DNA of 64,000 nucleotides from JADGNF01 sp964582085 (GTDB lineage Archaea; Thermoproteota; Bathyarchaeia; Bathyarchaeales; Bathycorpusculaceae), in contig CAZOPV010000007.1 in NCBI GenBank assembly GCA_964582085.1, positions 62,001-126,000 on the forward strand, written 5' to 3'. Position 1 is the stretch's first letter. Every line of letters begins with the position of its first letter. Below are positions 16,140-25,548 of the stretch, piece by piece. Under the pieces are notes generated by a model that saw only the letters and a list, made by a program, of their open reading frames with translations, did not search any database and was not told the origin of the DNA. Both the position numbers and the translations under genes were made by a program.

Positions 16140-16829
16140 TTGAAAAACATCAAAATCTCCCTCACAGAAGAACGAGACGAAGACTCATGGTTCGACCTCA
16201 GCCTCCGACAACTCCGCGCAGGAGAAGTCCGCTTCTACAAAGCCGACGACCTCCAAACAGGCAAATGGCTCTTCAAAGTCTGCGTAGACACAGAAAACCA
16301 CAAAACCATGGTCAAAGCCATCAAATGCCCCCCAGGCAAACTTTTCAGCCAACTCGAAGGCGCCACCATGCTTTTCCAGCAAAGCCTCCACCCTGACCTG
16401 TACTACGACATAATCTCGCTGACCAGAGTTGACCAAGAAGGCCGCGTTCGCCGCGAAGTCGTCAAAACACAAGAAGAAATCCCAGCAGTCATACGCGAAT
16501 ACTTTGAAGTAAAAGAATATGCCGAAGCCACAGGCAAAAAACTCCCAGGCAGCCAACTCGTAACCTTAACCAAAAAAGACGACGAAAAAGCCATGATAAC
16601 CCTATTCATAATCGAACGCGCCTGGACCTTACCACCTGAAGAACGCCAAAAAAGCCTCGACCTAGTGGCACTAATCAAAAAACTACAGAAAACCAGCATA
16701 ACCGAAATGAGCCACATAGCAGCCGAACAGTACAACATCGACCGAACCACACTGGAATCCATGCTGTCTAAACTCGAAGAAAAAGGAAAAATAAAACGCC
16801 TCGACGAAAACTTCGTCGCCATAATTTAA
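16140..16829 (+). CDS. Unknown protein with C-terminal winged helix
   Basis: A 229-residue soluble protein read from TTG behind GGTGAAAA. I do not recognise the N-terminal 130 residues, an alpha/beta region (FDLSLRQLRAGEVRFYKADD, GKWLFKVCVDTENHKTMVKA). Residues 165-229 look like a winged helix (VALIKKLQKTSITEMSHIAA, TTLESMLSKLEEKGKIKRLD). It is convergent with the AAA+ ATPase gene, overlapping its stop by four bases, so it need not be functionally linked. Its coding strand is strikingly rich in A and C, like the end of the surface-protein gene before it and unlike the ATPase. Confidence 0.55.
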   Translation: MKNIKISLTEERDEDSWFDLSLRQLRAGEVRFYKADDLQTGKWLFKVCVDTENHKTMVKAIKCPPGKLFSQLEGATMLFQQSLHPDLYYDIISLTRVDQEGRVRREVVKTQEEIPAVIREYFEVKEYAEATGKKLPGSQLVTLTKKDDEKAMITLFIIERAWTLPPEERQKSLDLVALIKKLQKTSITEMSHIAAEQYNIDRTTLESMLSKLEEKGKIKRLDENFVAII

Positions 16830-18610
16830 CGTTGCCTAAAGAGCTCCCCAATAACATCTTCAGGTTTAAAAGCCTCTTTTGTTCGCACAGACGCCTCTTC
16901 AACATAAAGCTGAACCGCCCGATCCAATACATCCTTGCTCACAGGAATATAGTCTAAATCATAATTAAAGTAGCTAAGAAGCGAGGCAGCACACGCAAAT
17001 TTAACAATGTTGTTTTCTAGTCTTGCTGAAAACTGCATTCCACCGGGAATATGCTTAAGGATGGCGGCACGAGCTTTCCCAATGGCGTCATACAACTCCG
17101 ACGTGATCATCACAGGCTTTTTAGGAAAGCGCCCCACAACCAGCGGATGACCAGTTTCTATAGCGTAAACCAGCGTCACGTGATCTCGGATTTGACTGGC
17201 GCCTTTATCCACGCTGACCTCGCCCAACGCAAGACGCATTTGACTTTGAGCAATCTCCACAAACCGCTCTTTAGTTAAACGATGAAGCCTACAAATCATG
17301 CGGTCTTCGATAGCATTAAAGTTGGGGTCGCCGATGGTGACAGCATAACCCTTACCCATAACCGCCGTGTTATAGTTTACACTAAAGAAGGAGTCAAAAC
17401 GGTAAGGTCCAATTACTTCACGGTGAAGCTCATATTTTATTTCGCCCCTCTCCATGGCAATTTTGAGAACATCAACCATACCAGAATAACGGAACCAGTC
17501 ATTAAATTCAGGCACAATAAAATTGAAGGTTTTGCCCACATACACTTGCCCAATACGAATAAAACGGGCAGGCGAGATGCCCCCGCAATACCTATTTCTG
17601 CCAGGCACACCATGGGGCTGCATTTTCACACTCGGATTTCCCAAAATAAGATCCCTCGTAGAGAAACTTTTACCCGTACCTGGTTCACCAAAGAGCGCAA
17701 AGGACCAACCTGTTTTCATACCCGTTTTACCTTGAGGGTTAACAATCTCTACATCTGCGATGCTGTACTGCTGCATAATGCTCAGAAAACTGTCAAAGTA
17801 CAATGTCTGACCAAACAACTCCTGCAGATATTGACTCAGGTAGGCAGCCGAGAAGGTTTTCCCGAATTTTATGGTTTGATCCAACCTGTGCTTTAACAGG
17901 TCGTTGAGGTAGACATCAAGTTCATTCTGCATCTGCTGAACGCGCACCCGCTCATCTGCTAAAGGATCAACTTCCTCTTCAACCTGCTTTTGACCTGAAC
18001 CTGTAGAAGTAGTGGCGCCCGCTGCCGCAGTTACAGTTAGAGCTTTCCGTTCAAAATTTGGCAACCCCAATTCCTCTCTGATCATAGGCAACGTTTCTTC
18101 GAGCACTTTCCATTCGCGGTACTCCTCCCCTACATACGTGGGCACCACAACTTTAAGTTGTTCAAGTTTTTCCAAAATCGGGTAAGAATCAATTTTCTGA
18201 TTTGACACAGCTTGCTGCTCTTTCTCTCCAAAGTTACCGCCTGCCTGCGCCATGACCTTGAGAACACTGACGACGTCTTTACCGTATTTCTTCTCAGTTT
18301 CCGCAATACCCGCACGGATTTTTTCAGCGACACCCTTTAACTTCAAAGTCGAATCTTCATAAGTATAGTGCTTACCTCGAAAAACCGCCCATGTTCGAGG
18401 TGGATGCTTTTTAATGGCTTCTTCAAGTTGCTTTTCACTCAACGTCTGTGCCAGCTCTAGGGCAGCCTCGTCAACATCAATTTCCCACGCATTTACAAAT
18501 TGGTCAAAGTAAGGATTATTCTGCTCTTTTCCAATAATAAAGATGTCAGTTTCAGCGTAGATTCTCTTGAGGAGAAGCTTCTTTTCTATGATTCTGTCGT
18601 CTACACTCAT
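16826..18610 (-). CDS. AAA+ ATPase with atypical Walker B, unknown system
   Basis: A 594-residue protein. Residues 1-200 are a charged helical/winged-helix-like region, then a low-complexity linker (AAAGATTSTGSGQKQ), then an AAA+ domain. Walker A is FALFGEPGTGKSFSTRD near 303-318. The Walker B position reads FNFIVPEFNDWF: the catalytic Glu is kept but the metal-binding Asp is Pro. A sensor/arginine-finger-like stretch FNAIEDRMICRLHRL follows near 435, and a lid helix (GGMQFSARLENNIVKFA) near 530. The layout recalls MCM/dynein-related AAA+ proteins, but I cannot assign a family. The gene is translationally coupled (four-base overlap) to the upstream coiled-coil protein, so the two should form one machine. 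Confidence 0.7.
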   Translation of the reverse strand: MSVDDRIIEKKLLLKRIYAETDIFIIGKEQNNPYFDQFVNAWEIDVDEAALELAQTLSEKQLEEAIKKHPPRTWAVFRGKHYTYEDSTLKLKGVAEKIRAGIAETEKKYGKDVVSVLKVMAQAGGNFGEKEQQAVSNQKIDSYPILEKLEQLKVVVPTYVGEEYREWKVLEETLPMIREELGLPNFERKALTVTAAAGATTSTGSGQKQVEEEVDPLADERVRVQQMQNELDVYLNDLLKHRLDQTIKFGKTFSAAYLSQYLQELFGQTLYFDSFLSIMQQYSIADVEIVNPQGKTGMKTGWSFALFGEPGTGKSFSTRDLILGNPSVKMQPHGVPGRNRYCGGISPARFIRIGQVYVGKTFNFIVPEFNDWFRYSGMVDVLKIAMERGEIKYELHREVIGPYRFDSFFSVNYNTAVMGKGYAVTIGDPNFNAIEDRMICRLHRLTKERFVEIAQSQMRLALGEVSVDKGASQIRDHVTLVYAIETGHPLVVGRFPKKPVMITSELYDAIGKARAAILKHIPGGMQFSARLENNIVKFACAASLLSYFNYDLDYIPVSKDVLDRAVQLYVEEASVRTKEAFKPEDVIGELFRQR

Positions 18611-20256
18611 GCTCCTCCCCCGCTGACACGCCTACACATCTCTTTTGCTTCTTCTGTTGTCATTAGGTTGTATTTGACGAGTTCATCTAACCCTTCGTTT
18701 AAAATTTCTGGAAACTCATCAGTATCTATGAGGTTGTTGTTTCGACATAACGTATTGATTTTGCTTCTAAATTCCCCATCTGACTGAATCCTTTCAGTTA
18801 GGTTCGTGGTTAACACGTCATGAAGACGTTTGGAGATTGGCCGCGAAAGAATTTTCATTTTTGGATCCGAGTTAAAAGTGATAATTTTACGTAGACCATC
18901 AAGCACCCCCAACTCTTCTGATATGGCCATTGGCGAAAACAGGCTAAATCTTTCCTCTTTATCTTTCATATACTTCACCAAGTAAACCGGCAAAAGCACC
19001 AAACCTGGACTCTCAAGCTCGTCTAGCTTGTAACCTACTTCGACTTGTTGCCTCAGCACATTAATACTGTGCTTCAACTCATCAATTATGTTATCCAGTC
19101 TGGTTGCTGCTGCCGCAGTCTGCTTTATGATTTCTTCGATCCTTTTTTGTTTGGCGTTTATTCTTGCTTGATGGGCAGTAACAATTTGAGCGATTTTTGC
19201 TTCTTCTTGGGCGATAGTTTTTCGGTACTCTTCTTCGACATTTTTAATGCTCTGATCCGCTTCTTTCTTAATTTTGTCTACAGCATCTTTAAGAGATCCA
19301 ACTTCCCGTTTAATGCCGTTAATTTCGCGTTCACATTTTTCAACTTCGTAAGTTCCCAAAGATGGTTTTGAAGTTTTTTTCTCCTTTAATTTCTCTCTTT
19401 TTTTCTCGGCAATTTCTTTCCGCTTTTCCACATTTTCCAGTTTATGCATGTATTGATACAGTTTCTTCTCCAAAGCCATCACTTTTTTGTCAGTGCTACT
19501 CTGAATTCTGGCGAGGGCAAGGTCGCGTTTATGAGTCAATTTTTTGATTTTTTTGTCCACCCCCGGTTTTATAGCTGCAACTTCTTTTTCGCATTTTTCC
19601 TTTAACCGCTCAATTTCTACGTTTGCCGCATTTTTGTGGAACGTTGCTTCCTCTTTGAGAACGCTCAAGGCGTATTCGACACCTTCGGCGTCAGCCTGAA
19701 TTGTTCTTAGGCAGTTGATGACATTTTTACCTGTTTTGACGGCTGCGTCTTCGTCAACTTCCATGGGGACCAACGCCTTGGACAGATTTACATCGGTTAA
19801 CGTTTGTCCTCTTTTGAAGTAGTCCACCAAGAGAGCAAGCAAGTCTCTATCAGCAATAAGGGATTTAAATTCAAGAGATACAGAAGATACAAACTTATCG
19901 ATTTTCATTGTTTGCTCTTCCAAAGTATGCATGAACTCATCGGGATTTACCGAGTTTCTCTTCAACTCCTCAATGAAATGTCCTGTTTTTGTGGGTTCCT
20001 TGAAGCTAAACTTGTAAGTCATAACGCCCAACCCGTCAAGAATGAGGCTATGCTTTTCCAAGGGAACCACCCACAGGGGATAGTAGAGTTTTGCAAGAAA
20101 CACCAGCTTTTCAGGTACATCCCGCAACAAACTAGTTTTTTTCCGTTGCATCTCAGCCATACATGCCATATACGCAACTTCGGCAGGATAAGTTAGACTT
20201 TCCTTTTCCGTTTGAACTTTAGTTATGAAGGGAAGAGTAATGTTTCTACTGCTCAT
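18607..20256 (-). CDS. Coiled-coil partner protein of the AAA+ ATPase, unknown
   Basis: A 549-residue protein with three parts: an N-terminal globular region of about 200 residues (VFLAKLYYPLWVVPLEKHSL near 50-70 is its most distinctive piece), a highly charged coiled coil from about 210 to 400 (ERLKEKCEKEVAAIKPGVDK through RINAKQKRIEEIIKQTAAAA), and a C-terminal globular domain (LVLLPVYLVKYMKDKEERFS and onwards). No transmembrane span or nucleotide-binding loop is visible. It is the first gene of a two-gene operon with the AAA+ protein. The shape suggests a scaffold or adaptor. I do not recognise it by name; its neighbour on the other side is the pilus locus, transcribed divergently. Confidence 0.65.
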   Translation of the reverse strand: MSSRNITLPFITKVQTEKESLTYPAEVAYMACMAEMQRKKTSLLRDVPEKLVFLAKLYYPLWVVPLEKHSLILDGLGVMTYKFSFKEPTKTGHFIEELKRNSVNPDEFMHTLEEQTMKIDKFVSSVSLEFKSLIADRDLLALLVDYFKRGQTLTDVNLSKALVPMEVDEDAAVKTGKNVINCLRTIQADAEGVEYALSVLKEEATFHKNAANVEIERLKEKCEKEVAAIKPGVDKKIKKLTHKRDLALARIQSSTDKKVMALEKKLYQYMHKLENVEKRKEIAEKKREKLKEKKTSKPSLGTYEVEKCEREINGIKREVGSLKDAVDKIKKEADQSIKNVEEEYRKTIAQEEAKIAQIVTAHQARINAKQKRIEEIIKQTAAAATRLDNIIDELKHSINVLRQQVEVGYKLDELESPGLVLLPVYLVKYMKDKEERFSLFSPMAISEELGVLDGLRKIITFNSDPKMKILSRPISKRLHDVLTTNLTERIQSDGEFRSKINTLCRNNNLIDTDEFPEILNEGLDELVKYNLMTTEEAKEMCRRVSGGGA

Positions 20257-20578
20257 TTTTGTTTGTCCCGCCTCAAAAACTTGAAGCTAATTAACTCATT
20301 CTGCAGCTGGCGCCCTCTGAAACCTTCCTGTGACGGTTGTAGCGAAAGTGGTTTCAAAGTACGATCCATGACTATTAGAGTATCTGTTTTGTTTTTATTC
20401 TTTTAGCTACCCCTATGAAAACTGTTTTTGAGCGATATCAATGTGACAGCTTTGTCAGACGAAAAAACAGCGGCAAAGAAACCAGTTAAACAATATACAT
20501 TACAAAGTACAAATAAAAGCAAAAACCATTTACCTCACCAACCCCAACCTAAACAAAAAACAGTGAGACAAGACAATT
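20257..20578. other. Divergent intergenic region
   Basis: This spacer separates the leftward coiled-coil/AAA+ operon from the rightward metallo-hydrolase. A short frame from TTG at 20428 exists but is low-complexity and runs into the next gene out of frame, so I do not call it. No RNA gene is visible. It must hold promoters for both directions; AT-rich TTTTATTCTTTTAG near 20393-20406 is the best candidate on the plus side. Confidence 0.4.
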
Positions 20579-21217
20579 ATGCTGAAAACACAATTCTTCG
20601 AAGTCGGTAGACTCGCAACTAACTGCTACATAATTCACTGCACAGAAACTAAAGAGGCAATCATTATAGACCCGGGATTCGACACACCCCGAGAAGCAGA
20701 AGCAATATTCACCTATATCAACTGGCAAGGACTCAAACCAAGACTCCTCATCAACACCCATGGACACCCAGACCACACCAACGGCAACGTCACCATCAAA
20801 CAAACCTACAATATACCCATAGCAATACACAGCGCAGACGCCCACATGCTCGGCACAACAGGAAAACCTACCGCCTACTACTTCGGTTATAGCACTACTT
20901 CCCCACCCGCAGACAAACTCATAAAAGAAAACGATATAATCCAAATCGGAAAACAAAACCTCAAAGTCATCCACACCCCAGGTCACACCAATGGTGGCAT
21001 CGCACTCAAAGGCAAAATGCAAGCCTACACAGGAGACACCCTGTTTGCAGGCTCAATTGGACGCACAGACTTCCCAGAAAGCAACCCCCACCTCATGCAG
21101 CAGACCCTAAAGAAACTCCAAACCTTGCCCGATAGCATACTCATCTATCCAGGTCATGGTCCACCCACCACCATGCGTCAGGAAAAGCAAACCAACCCAT
21201 TCCTTACAACCCTTTAA
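20579..21217 (+). CDS. Metallo-beta-lactamase-fold hydrolase (glyoxalase II-like)
   Basis: A 212-residue enzyme with the MBL zinc motif NTHGHPDHTNGN near residue 58 (HxHxDH), a following His in HTPGHTNGGIAL near 133, the bridging Asp in YTGDTLFAGSIG near 154 and the last His in YPGHGPPTTMR near 193. This is the five-motif set of glyoxalase II-like hydrolases and persulfide dioxygenase relatives; the substrate cannot be read from sequence. It stands alone before the pilus locus. Its coding strand is unusually A/C rich. It may be a stand-alone housekeeping enzyme. Confidence 0.88.
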   Translation: MLKTQFFEVGRLATNCYIIHCTETKEAIIIDPGFDTPREAEAIFTYINWQGLKPRLLINTHGHPDHTNGNVTIKQTYNIPIAIHSADAHMLGTTGKPTAYYFGYSTTSPPADKLIKENDIIQIGKQNLKVIHTPGHTNGGIALKGKMQAYTGDTLFAGSIGRTDFPESNPHLMQQTLKKLQTLPDSILIYPGHGPPTTMRQEKQTNPFLTTL

Positions 21218-21329
21218 ACACAAAAACCTCTCACATGTAGTCAAGTTCAACACTTCTCCAGTACGACATCGCAAGACATAATATTTAATAAAATGGCGAA
21301 GTCACCCTAAAACAAGAGCGCACTTCGCC

Positions 21330-22976
21330 ATGTCTAAATCAACCCAGAAGCATCCCTCCCATAAACAGAACTTATCATTCCTCAAAAACCTCCAACTTAC
21401 TTTACCCTTCAAGAAGAAGGGTAAGGAGGAAACTCTCCCTCCTCCAGTTTCCAAACCTATTCTACGAGGGCTCAAAATTGTAGAGCGCTATCCACTCTGT
21501 GAACCCTTTTCACATGTGGTCATTGTCCAAAACCCCAAAACAGGCGAACACAAATACATCCTCGATGAACTACAACTTGACCTACTGGAAAAAGACGTTT
21601 ACCACCGAATCTTAGAAATACTTCTCGCCGAAATAGACTCCCCAAAAGAAGAAATTGGGGACCCACACAAATTTTTCGCCGAAGCAGCCAAACGAATAGT
21701 AAGCAAATATCGCATAAGCCTAGGCTGGCTCCCAGACGTATCATGGTCTAAAATTCTCTACCACGCAGAACGTGACCTGGTAGGCTTTGGAAAAATCGAC
21801 CCTTTCATGCGCGACCCCAACATCGAGGACATCAGCTGCGACGGCGTAAACAAACCAGTATACATTTGGCACCGCAACTACGAAAGCATAGAAACCAACC
21901 TCAAATTTGAAAGCGACGAAGCCCTCGACAACTTAGTGGTTAAACTCGTTCACATGTCAGGCAAACATGTCAGCAGCGCCTTTCCCATCGTAGACGCTTC
22001 GCTACCAGGAAAACACCGTTTAGCCGTGGCTTACAGACGCGAAATTACACCTTTTGGAACAGCTTTTACCATAAGAAAATTCCGCGAAGACCCTTACTCA
22101 ATAATTGATCTAATCAACATCGGCACCTTATCCGAAGAGATGGCAGCCTACTTGTGGATCTGCCTCGAAAACCGCGCATCCGTCATGGTTTTAGGTGGAA
22201 CAGCCGCAGGCAAAACCACCGCCCTCAACGCTCTTGCATGCCTCGTCAAACCTGGCAGTAAAATTATGACAATCGAAGAAACAGCGGAACTTAACTTATC
22301 TCATGAAAACTGGGTTTCCCTCATTGCCCGACAAAGCTACGGCCTAGGCGGAAGCACCGTCGGCGAGGTCTCTCTTTTTGACCTAGTGAAAACCTGTATG
22401 AGACATAGACCCGACCTTCTTATTGTTGGCGAGGTTCGAGGTCAAGAAGCATATGTTCTTTTTCAAGCTTTAGCAACGGGACACGGCGGCATGTGTACAA
22501 TGCACGCAGAAAATCTTGACTCTGCAGTGAAACGTTTAACACAGAAACCCATGGAAATATCCCCCGCCTACATCCCTCTTATGAACATTGTTTTATCAGT
22601 GCAGAGAGTTCACCTTGTAAGGAGTGGTGAAAAGAAAGCTTTCCGACGTGTACTCTCAGTTAACGAAATTGTTGACTACGAAAAATATGCTACCACTTTC
22701 AAATGGGAACCTGCGAAAGACGCCCATCTAAATTCTTTGGGAAACAGCGTACAGATAAAATCAGTAGCTGAGAGACTCGGTATAACTCCGCAAGACGTAC
22801 TCAACGAGATGGATCGCCGCAGAGACGTCTTACGCTGGATGAAAATAAAAAACATCCGAAGTTACAGAGACGTAGCCACAATAATTGCAGAATACTACAC
22901 AAGGCCCAAACAATTCTACGAGAAAATCATGACTGGAGAGGAGGTAACCACAGTTGCCGCTACTAGAAACTCTTGA
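21330..22976 (+). CDS. Type IV pilus/secretion ATPase (ArlI/TadA/GspE superfamily)
   Basis: A 548-residue motor ATPase that powers pilus assembly. N-terminal domain to about residue 250 (FMRDPNIEDISCDGVNKPVY near 163 is the typical signature), then Walker A VLGGTAAGKTTALNALA near 289, the Asp box MTIEETAELNLSHENW, Walker B RPDLLIVGEVRGQEAYVLFQ near 365 and the His box GHGGMCTMHAEN near 388. The C-terminus is longer than in the minimal family, with a helical tail of about 100 residues. It overlaps the following membrane protein gene by 23 bases. The position at the head of a pilin-like gene run identifies it as the locus motor. Confidence 0.92.
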   Translation: MSKSTQKHPSHKQNLSFLKNLQLTLPFKKKGKEETLPPPVSKPILRGLKIVERYPLCEPFSHVVIVQNPKTGEHKYILDELQLDLLEKDVYHRILEILLAEIDSPKEEIGDPHKFFAEAAKRIVSKYRISLGWLPDVSWSKILYHAERDLVGFGKIDPFMRDPNIEDISCDGVNKPVYIWHRNYESIETNLKFESDEALDNLVVKLVHMSGKHVSSAFPIVDASLPGKHRLAVAYRREITPFGTAFTIRKFREDPYSIIDLINIGTLSEEMAAYLWICLENRASVMVLGGTAAGKTTALNALACLVKPGSKIMTIEETAELNLSHENWVSLIARQSYGLGGSTVGEVSLFDLVKTCMRHRPDLLIVGEVRGQEAYVLFQALATGHGGMCTMHAENLDSAVKRLTQKPMEISPAYIPLMNIVLSVQRVHLVRSGEKKAFRRVLSVNEIVDYEKYATTFKWEPAKDAHLNSLGNSVQIKSVAERLGITPQDVLNEMDRRRDVLRWMKIKNIRSYRDVATIIAEYYTRPKQFYEKIMTGEEVTTVAATRNS

Positions 22977-24660
22977 AGCAATCTCTTTCCGCCTCTTCGG
23001 TCGCGTAGCTCCCGTTTTCCTAAAACGCGTTTACCAATTCAAACGTCCCCTAGAGAAAGGTTTAGTCAAAATCTATCCCGCCACCTACGTCTCCTTAATG
23101 CTCTTTATAGTGACGCTAACTGTCCCTGTTTCAATAATAGCCGCGGCAACGGCGTTAGTTTACAATTTTCTGCCTTTGATTATGTTGGTGCCTTTACCAC
23201 TATTTGTTATGCTTGGTTTTATCGCCTTGCCTCTGTCTAAAGCCAGCGACAGAGCCTCCAACCTTGAACGAGAAATGCCTTTCGCTGCAGCATATATCAG
23301 TGTTATGGCTTCAGGAGGTATTGCACCCTACGCTAGCTTCAAACGACTTGCTGAAGTTGATCTTATGCCTGCTATGCGCGGCGAAGCCCGAGAGGTAATG
23401 AAAGACGTGGAAATTTTCGGCGTAGACCCTCTTACAGCTCTCGAGGAAGCCGCGAAAAAATCTCCACTAGATATATTCAAAGACTTTCTGGGCGGTTACG
23501 TTTCAACAGTTATTATCGGTGGTGACATTGGGCATTTTTTAGAACGCAAAGCTGAAGACATATTCAAAACACGTGCTCTGCGCGTTAAAGCAGCCGCAGA
23601 ACGCCTCGGTATGTTACTAGAAACATTCATAATCGTCATGGTTATGATGTCGCTGTGCTTCTACATCCTCTTTGCAGTAGACAACATCAACGGTGGTAAC
23701 GGTACGTCAATGTACACAGGCATCATTATGTACACCTACCTTTTCACCCCCATGCTTTCTATGTTATTTGTTTACTTGGCACATAACATGCAACCAAAAA
23801 CGCCCCTCGTAGAGATGCGACCCTACAAAGTCTTCGGTGTCTGCAGCATATTCGCCATTGTCATATTCTTGTTGATGACAAACTTCATGGGTACAATTCC
23901 ACTCCCCCTTTTCAGTGTGCTCCCAGAAATGGGCATTGACCTGCCTGCGGCAGTCGCAATTTCACTGTTCGTTGCCACCGCGCCTGCAGCCGTTGTTCAC
24001 ATCCGCTTGTCTAAACAAAAAAACAGTATGGAACAGGGTGTAACCAGCTTTCTAAGAGACCTAACTGAAATCAGGAAAACAGGTCTATCACCAGAAAAGT
24101 GCATCGAGAGCCTTTCAAACCGTGACTACGGATCCTTTAGCAAAGAGCTTCGCAAACTCAGTTCCGAAATTTCTTGGGGTATACCCATAAAAAAAGTGAT
24201 GATGGATTTCCTAAAACGAACCCGCACTTGGATGGTGCAGATAGTCATGTTTCTGCTAGTGGAAACAATTGATGTTGGCGGAGGCACCATAGCCATGATT
24301 GAATCGCTTGCCCGCTTCAATAATCTCACGCAAGAGGTGGAAAAAGAAAAGAAAATGTCAGTCCGCCCCTACGTCATGATGCCCTACTTGGCGTCTATTC
24401 TCCTTGTAGCAACCACAATTATGATGATCAGTTTCACCACAGGCTTTGGGGCAAGCACCTTAAGCACCGCAACACCAAAAGACACAAGCACTCTAACCAC
24501 GATATTCATAACTTCAGTAATTTTCCACAGCTATCTCATCGGCATAGTCGCCGGAAAAATAAGTGATGAATCCATATCCGCAGGTTTCAAGCATGCAGCA
24601 ATACTTGTAATAGTTGCCTTGGTAGCGGCTAAAATTATTCCACAATTCGTAAAGTTCTAA
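22954..24660 (+). CDS. Pilus assembly membrane platform protein (TadC/ArlJ-like, duplicated T2SSF)
   Basis: A 568-residue integral membrane protein read from TTG with GGAGAGGAGGT at 22935-22945 as ribosome-binding site. It has two cytosolic T2SSF helical bundles: one at 100-200 (NLEREMPFAAAYISVMASGG, then the FGVDPLTALEEAAKKSPLDI segment) and one at 350-460 (FLRDLTEIRKTGLSPEKCIE). Each is flanked by hydrophobic spans, about nine in all. It is the inner-membrane platform on which the ATPase acts. The 23-base overlap with the ATPase gene indicates coupling. Confidence 0.9.
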   Translation: MPLLETLEAISFRLFGRVAPVFLKRVYQFKRPLEKGLVKIYPATYVSLMLFIVTLTVPVSIIAAATALVYNFLPLIMLVPLPLFVMLGFIALPLSKASDRASNLEREMPFAAAYISVMASGGIAPYASFKRLAEVDLMPAMRGEAREVMKDVEIFGVDPLTALEEAAKKSPLDIFKDFLGGYVSTVIIGGDIGHFLERKAEDIFKTRALRVKAAAERLGMLLETFIIVMVMMSLCFYILFAVDNINGGNGTSMYTGIIMYTYLFTPMLSMLFVYLAHNMQPKTPLVEMRPYKVFGVCSIFAIVIFLLMTNFMGTIPLPLFSVLPEMGIDLPAAVAISLFVATAPAAVVHIRLSKQKNSMEQGVTSFLRDLTEIRKTGLSPEKCIESLSNRDYGSFSKELRKLSSEISWGIPIKKVMMDFLKRTRTWMVQIVMFLLVETIDVGGGTIAMIESLARFNNLTQEVEKEKKMSVRPYVMMPYLASILLVATTIMMISFTTGFGASTLSTATPKDTSTLTTIFITSVIFHSYLIGIVAGKISDESISAGFKHAAILVIVALVAAKIIPQFVKF

Positions 24661-24703
24661 GAGGCAGGTAGAGAACACGAAAACACGTCTACACAAATCA
24701 AGG

Positions 24704-25543
24704 ATGTTACGAGTTAATAACCGAGCAGTCAGCCCAGCAATTTCCACAATCACTCTAACAGCCGCTGTCGTTGTTATGGTTCTCGTGGCGATGCTTTACA
24801 CTAACAGATTTTTGGATTCACGCATGGCAGAAAACGAATTTAGCACCAATAAACAGTTTATGTTGACTACCAGTCTCCAACTTGACGATATAGCGTGGAC
24901 AATGGGGCGCACCCAAACCATACGTTACTCTTGCCGTTTTGCACAAGTCGTTTTTGAGCCCGCCATACTTCAATATTCTCTTGAGATAAGTAATGACACA
25001 GGATGGCAACATGTGTTCACAGGGGAGACAGGAGTTATCCTGTTCAACATGCCAATCAGTGCTTACACAATAGGAAGCAACTATCTTGAACGTATCTTTC
25101 CATCCTCAAATGGTTCATTTATTCAAGATGGGCCATCTGCTCCCGTGAGCCATGTGTATGTTATGGAGAAATTACCTATGGCGGCAGGCAACTTCACCCG
25201 CGTTGTTGTTGTGCCTTCTATCCGTATGCTACAATCAAAAATAGGCACTCAAAATTATGTTAAATTCTATTTACCTATGCTGGAAGACGGAACCAACCTT
25301 TGGCTTTCCCAATCCATCACCTTAACAAGCAAAAATGTTACTCAATATGTGCTCAGCAGTGTAAATCAAGTCCGATTTAAAATCGAATTTCCAAAAGAAG
25401 CTGAAGGATTTGATTCTTCATTTTTTCCTTTCCAGAATACATTGCAGTTTGGCTACTACAGCATTACAGTGGAGTTACCGCCAAACTCAGTAGTGGAGAT
25501 GTATGCTGGGGCGGTGAGTGTGTCAATGGGTTTGCATATATAG
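24704..25543 (+). CDS. Pilin-like protein 1 (class III-type N-terminus)
   Basis: A 279-residue protein starting MLRVNNRAVSPAISTITLTA, a short basic leader followed at once by a hydrophobic helix (to about residue 32). The R-A-V-S-P-A-I-S-T pattern is close to that of archaeal pilins (DUF1628 type, VSPVIAT). After the helix the protein is an extracellular beta-rich domain. The prepilin peptidase encoded at the end of the locus would cut before or after the Ala. It follows the platform protein by 43 bases and is likely a pilus subunit or minor pilin. Confidence 0.75.
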   Translation: MLRVNNRAVSPAISTITLTAAVVVMVLVAMLYTNRFLDSRMAENEFSTNKQFMLTTSLQLDDIAWTMGRTQTIRYSCRFAQVVFEPAILQYSLEISNDTGWQHVFTGETGVILFNMPISAYTIGSNYLERIFPSSNGSFIQDGPSAPVSHVYVMEKLPMAAGNFTRVVVVPSIRMLQSKIGTQNYVKFYLPMLEDGTNLWLSQSITLTSKNVTQYVLSSVNQVRFKIEFPKEAEGFDSSFFPFQNTLQFGYYSITVELPPNSVVEMYAGAVSVSMGLHI

Positions 25544-25548
25544 CATGG

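Noticed and set aside
20428..20610. 60-residue frame from TTG before the metallo-hydrolase
   Set aside because: Low-complexity Lys/Gln-rich sequence, overlaps the real ATG out of frame, and has no motif; judged spacer.
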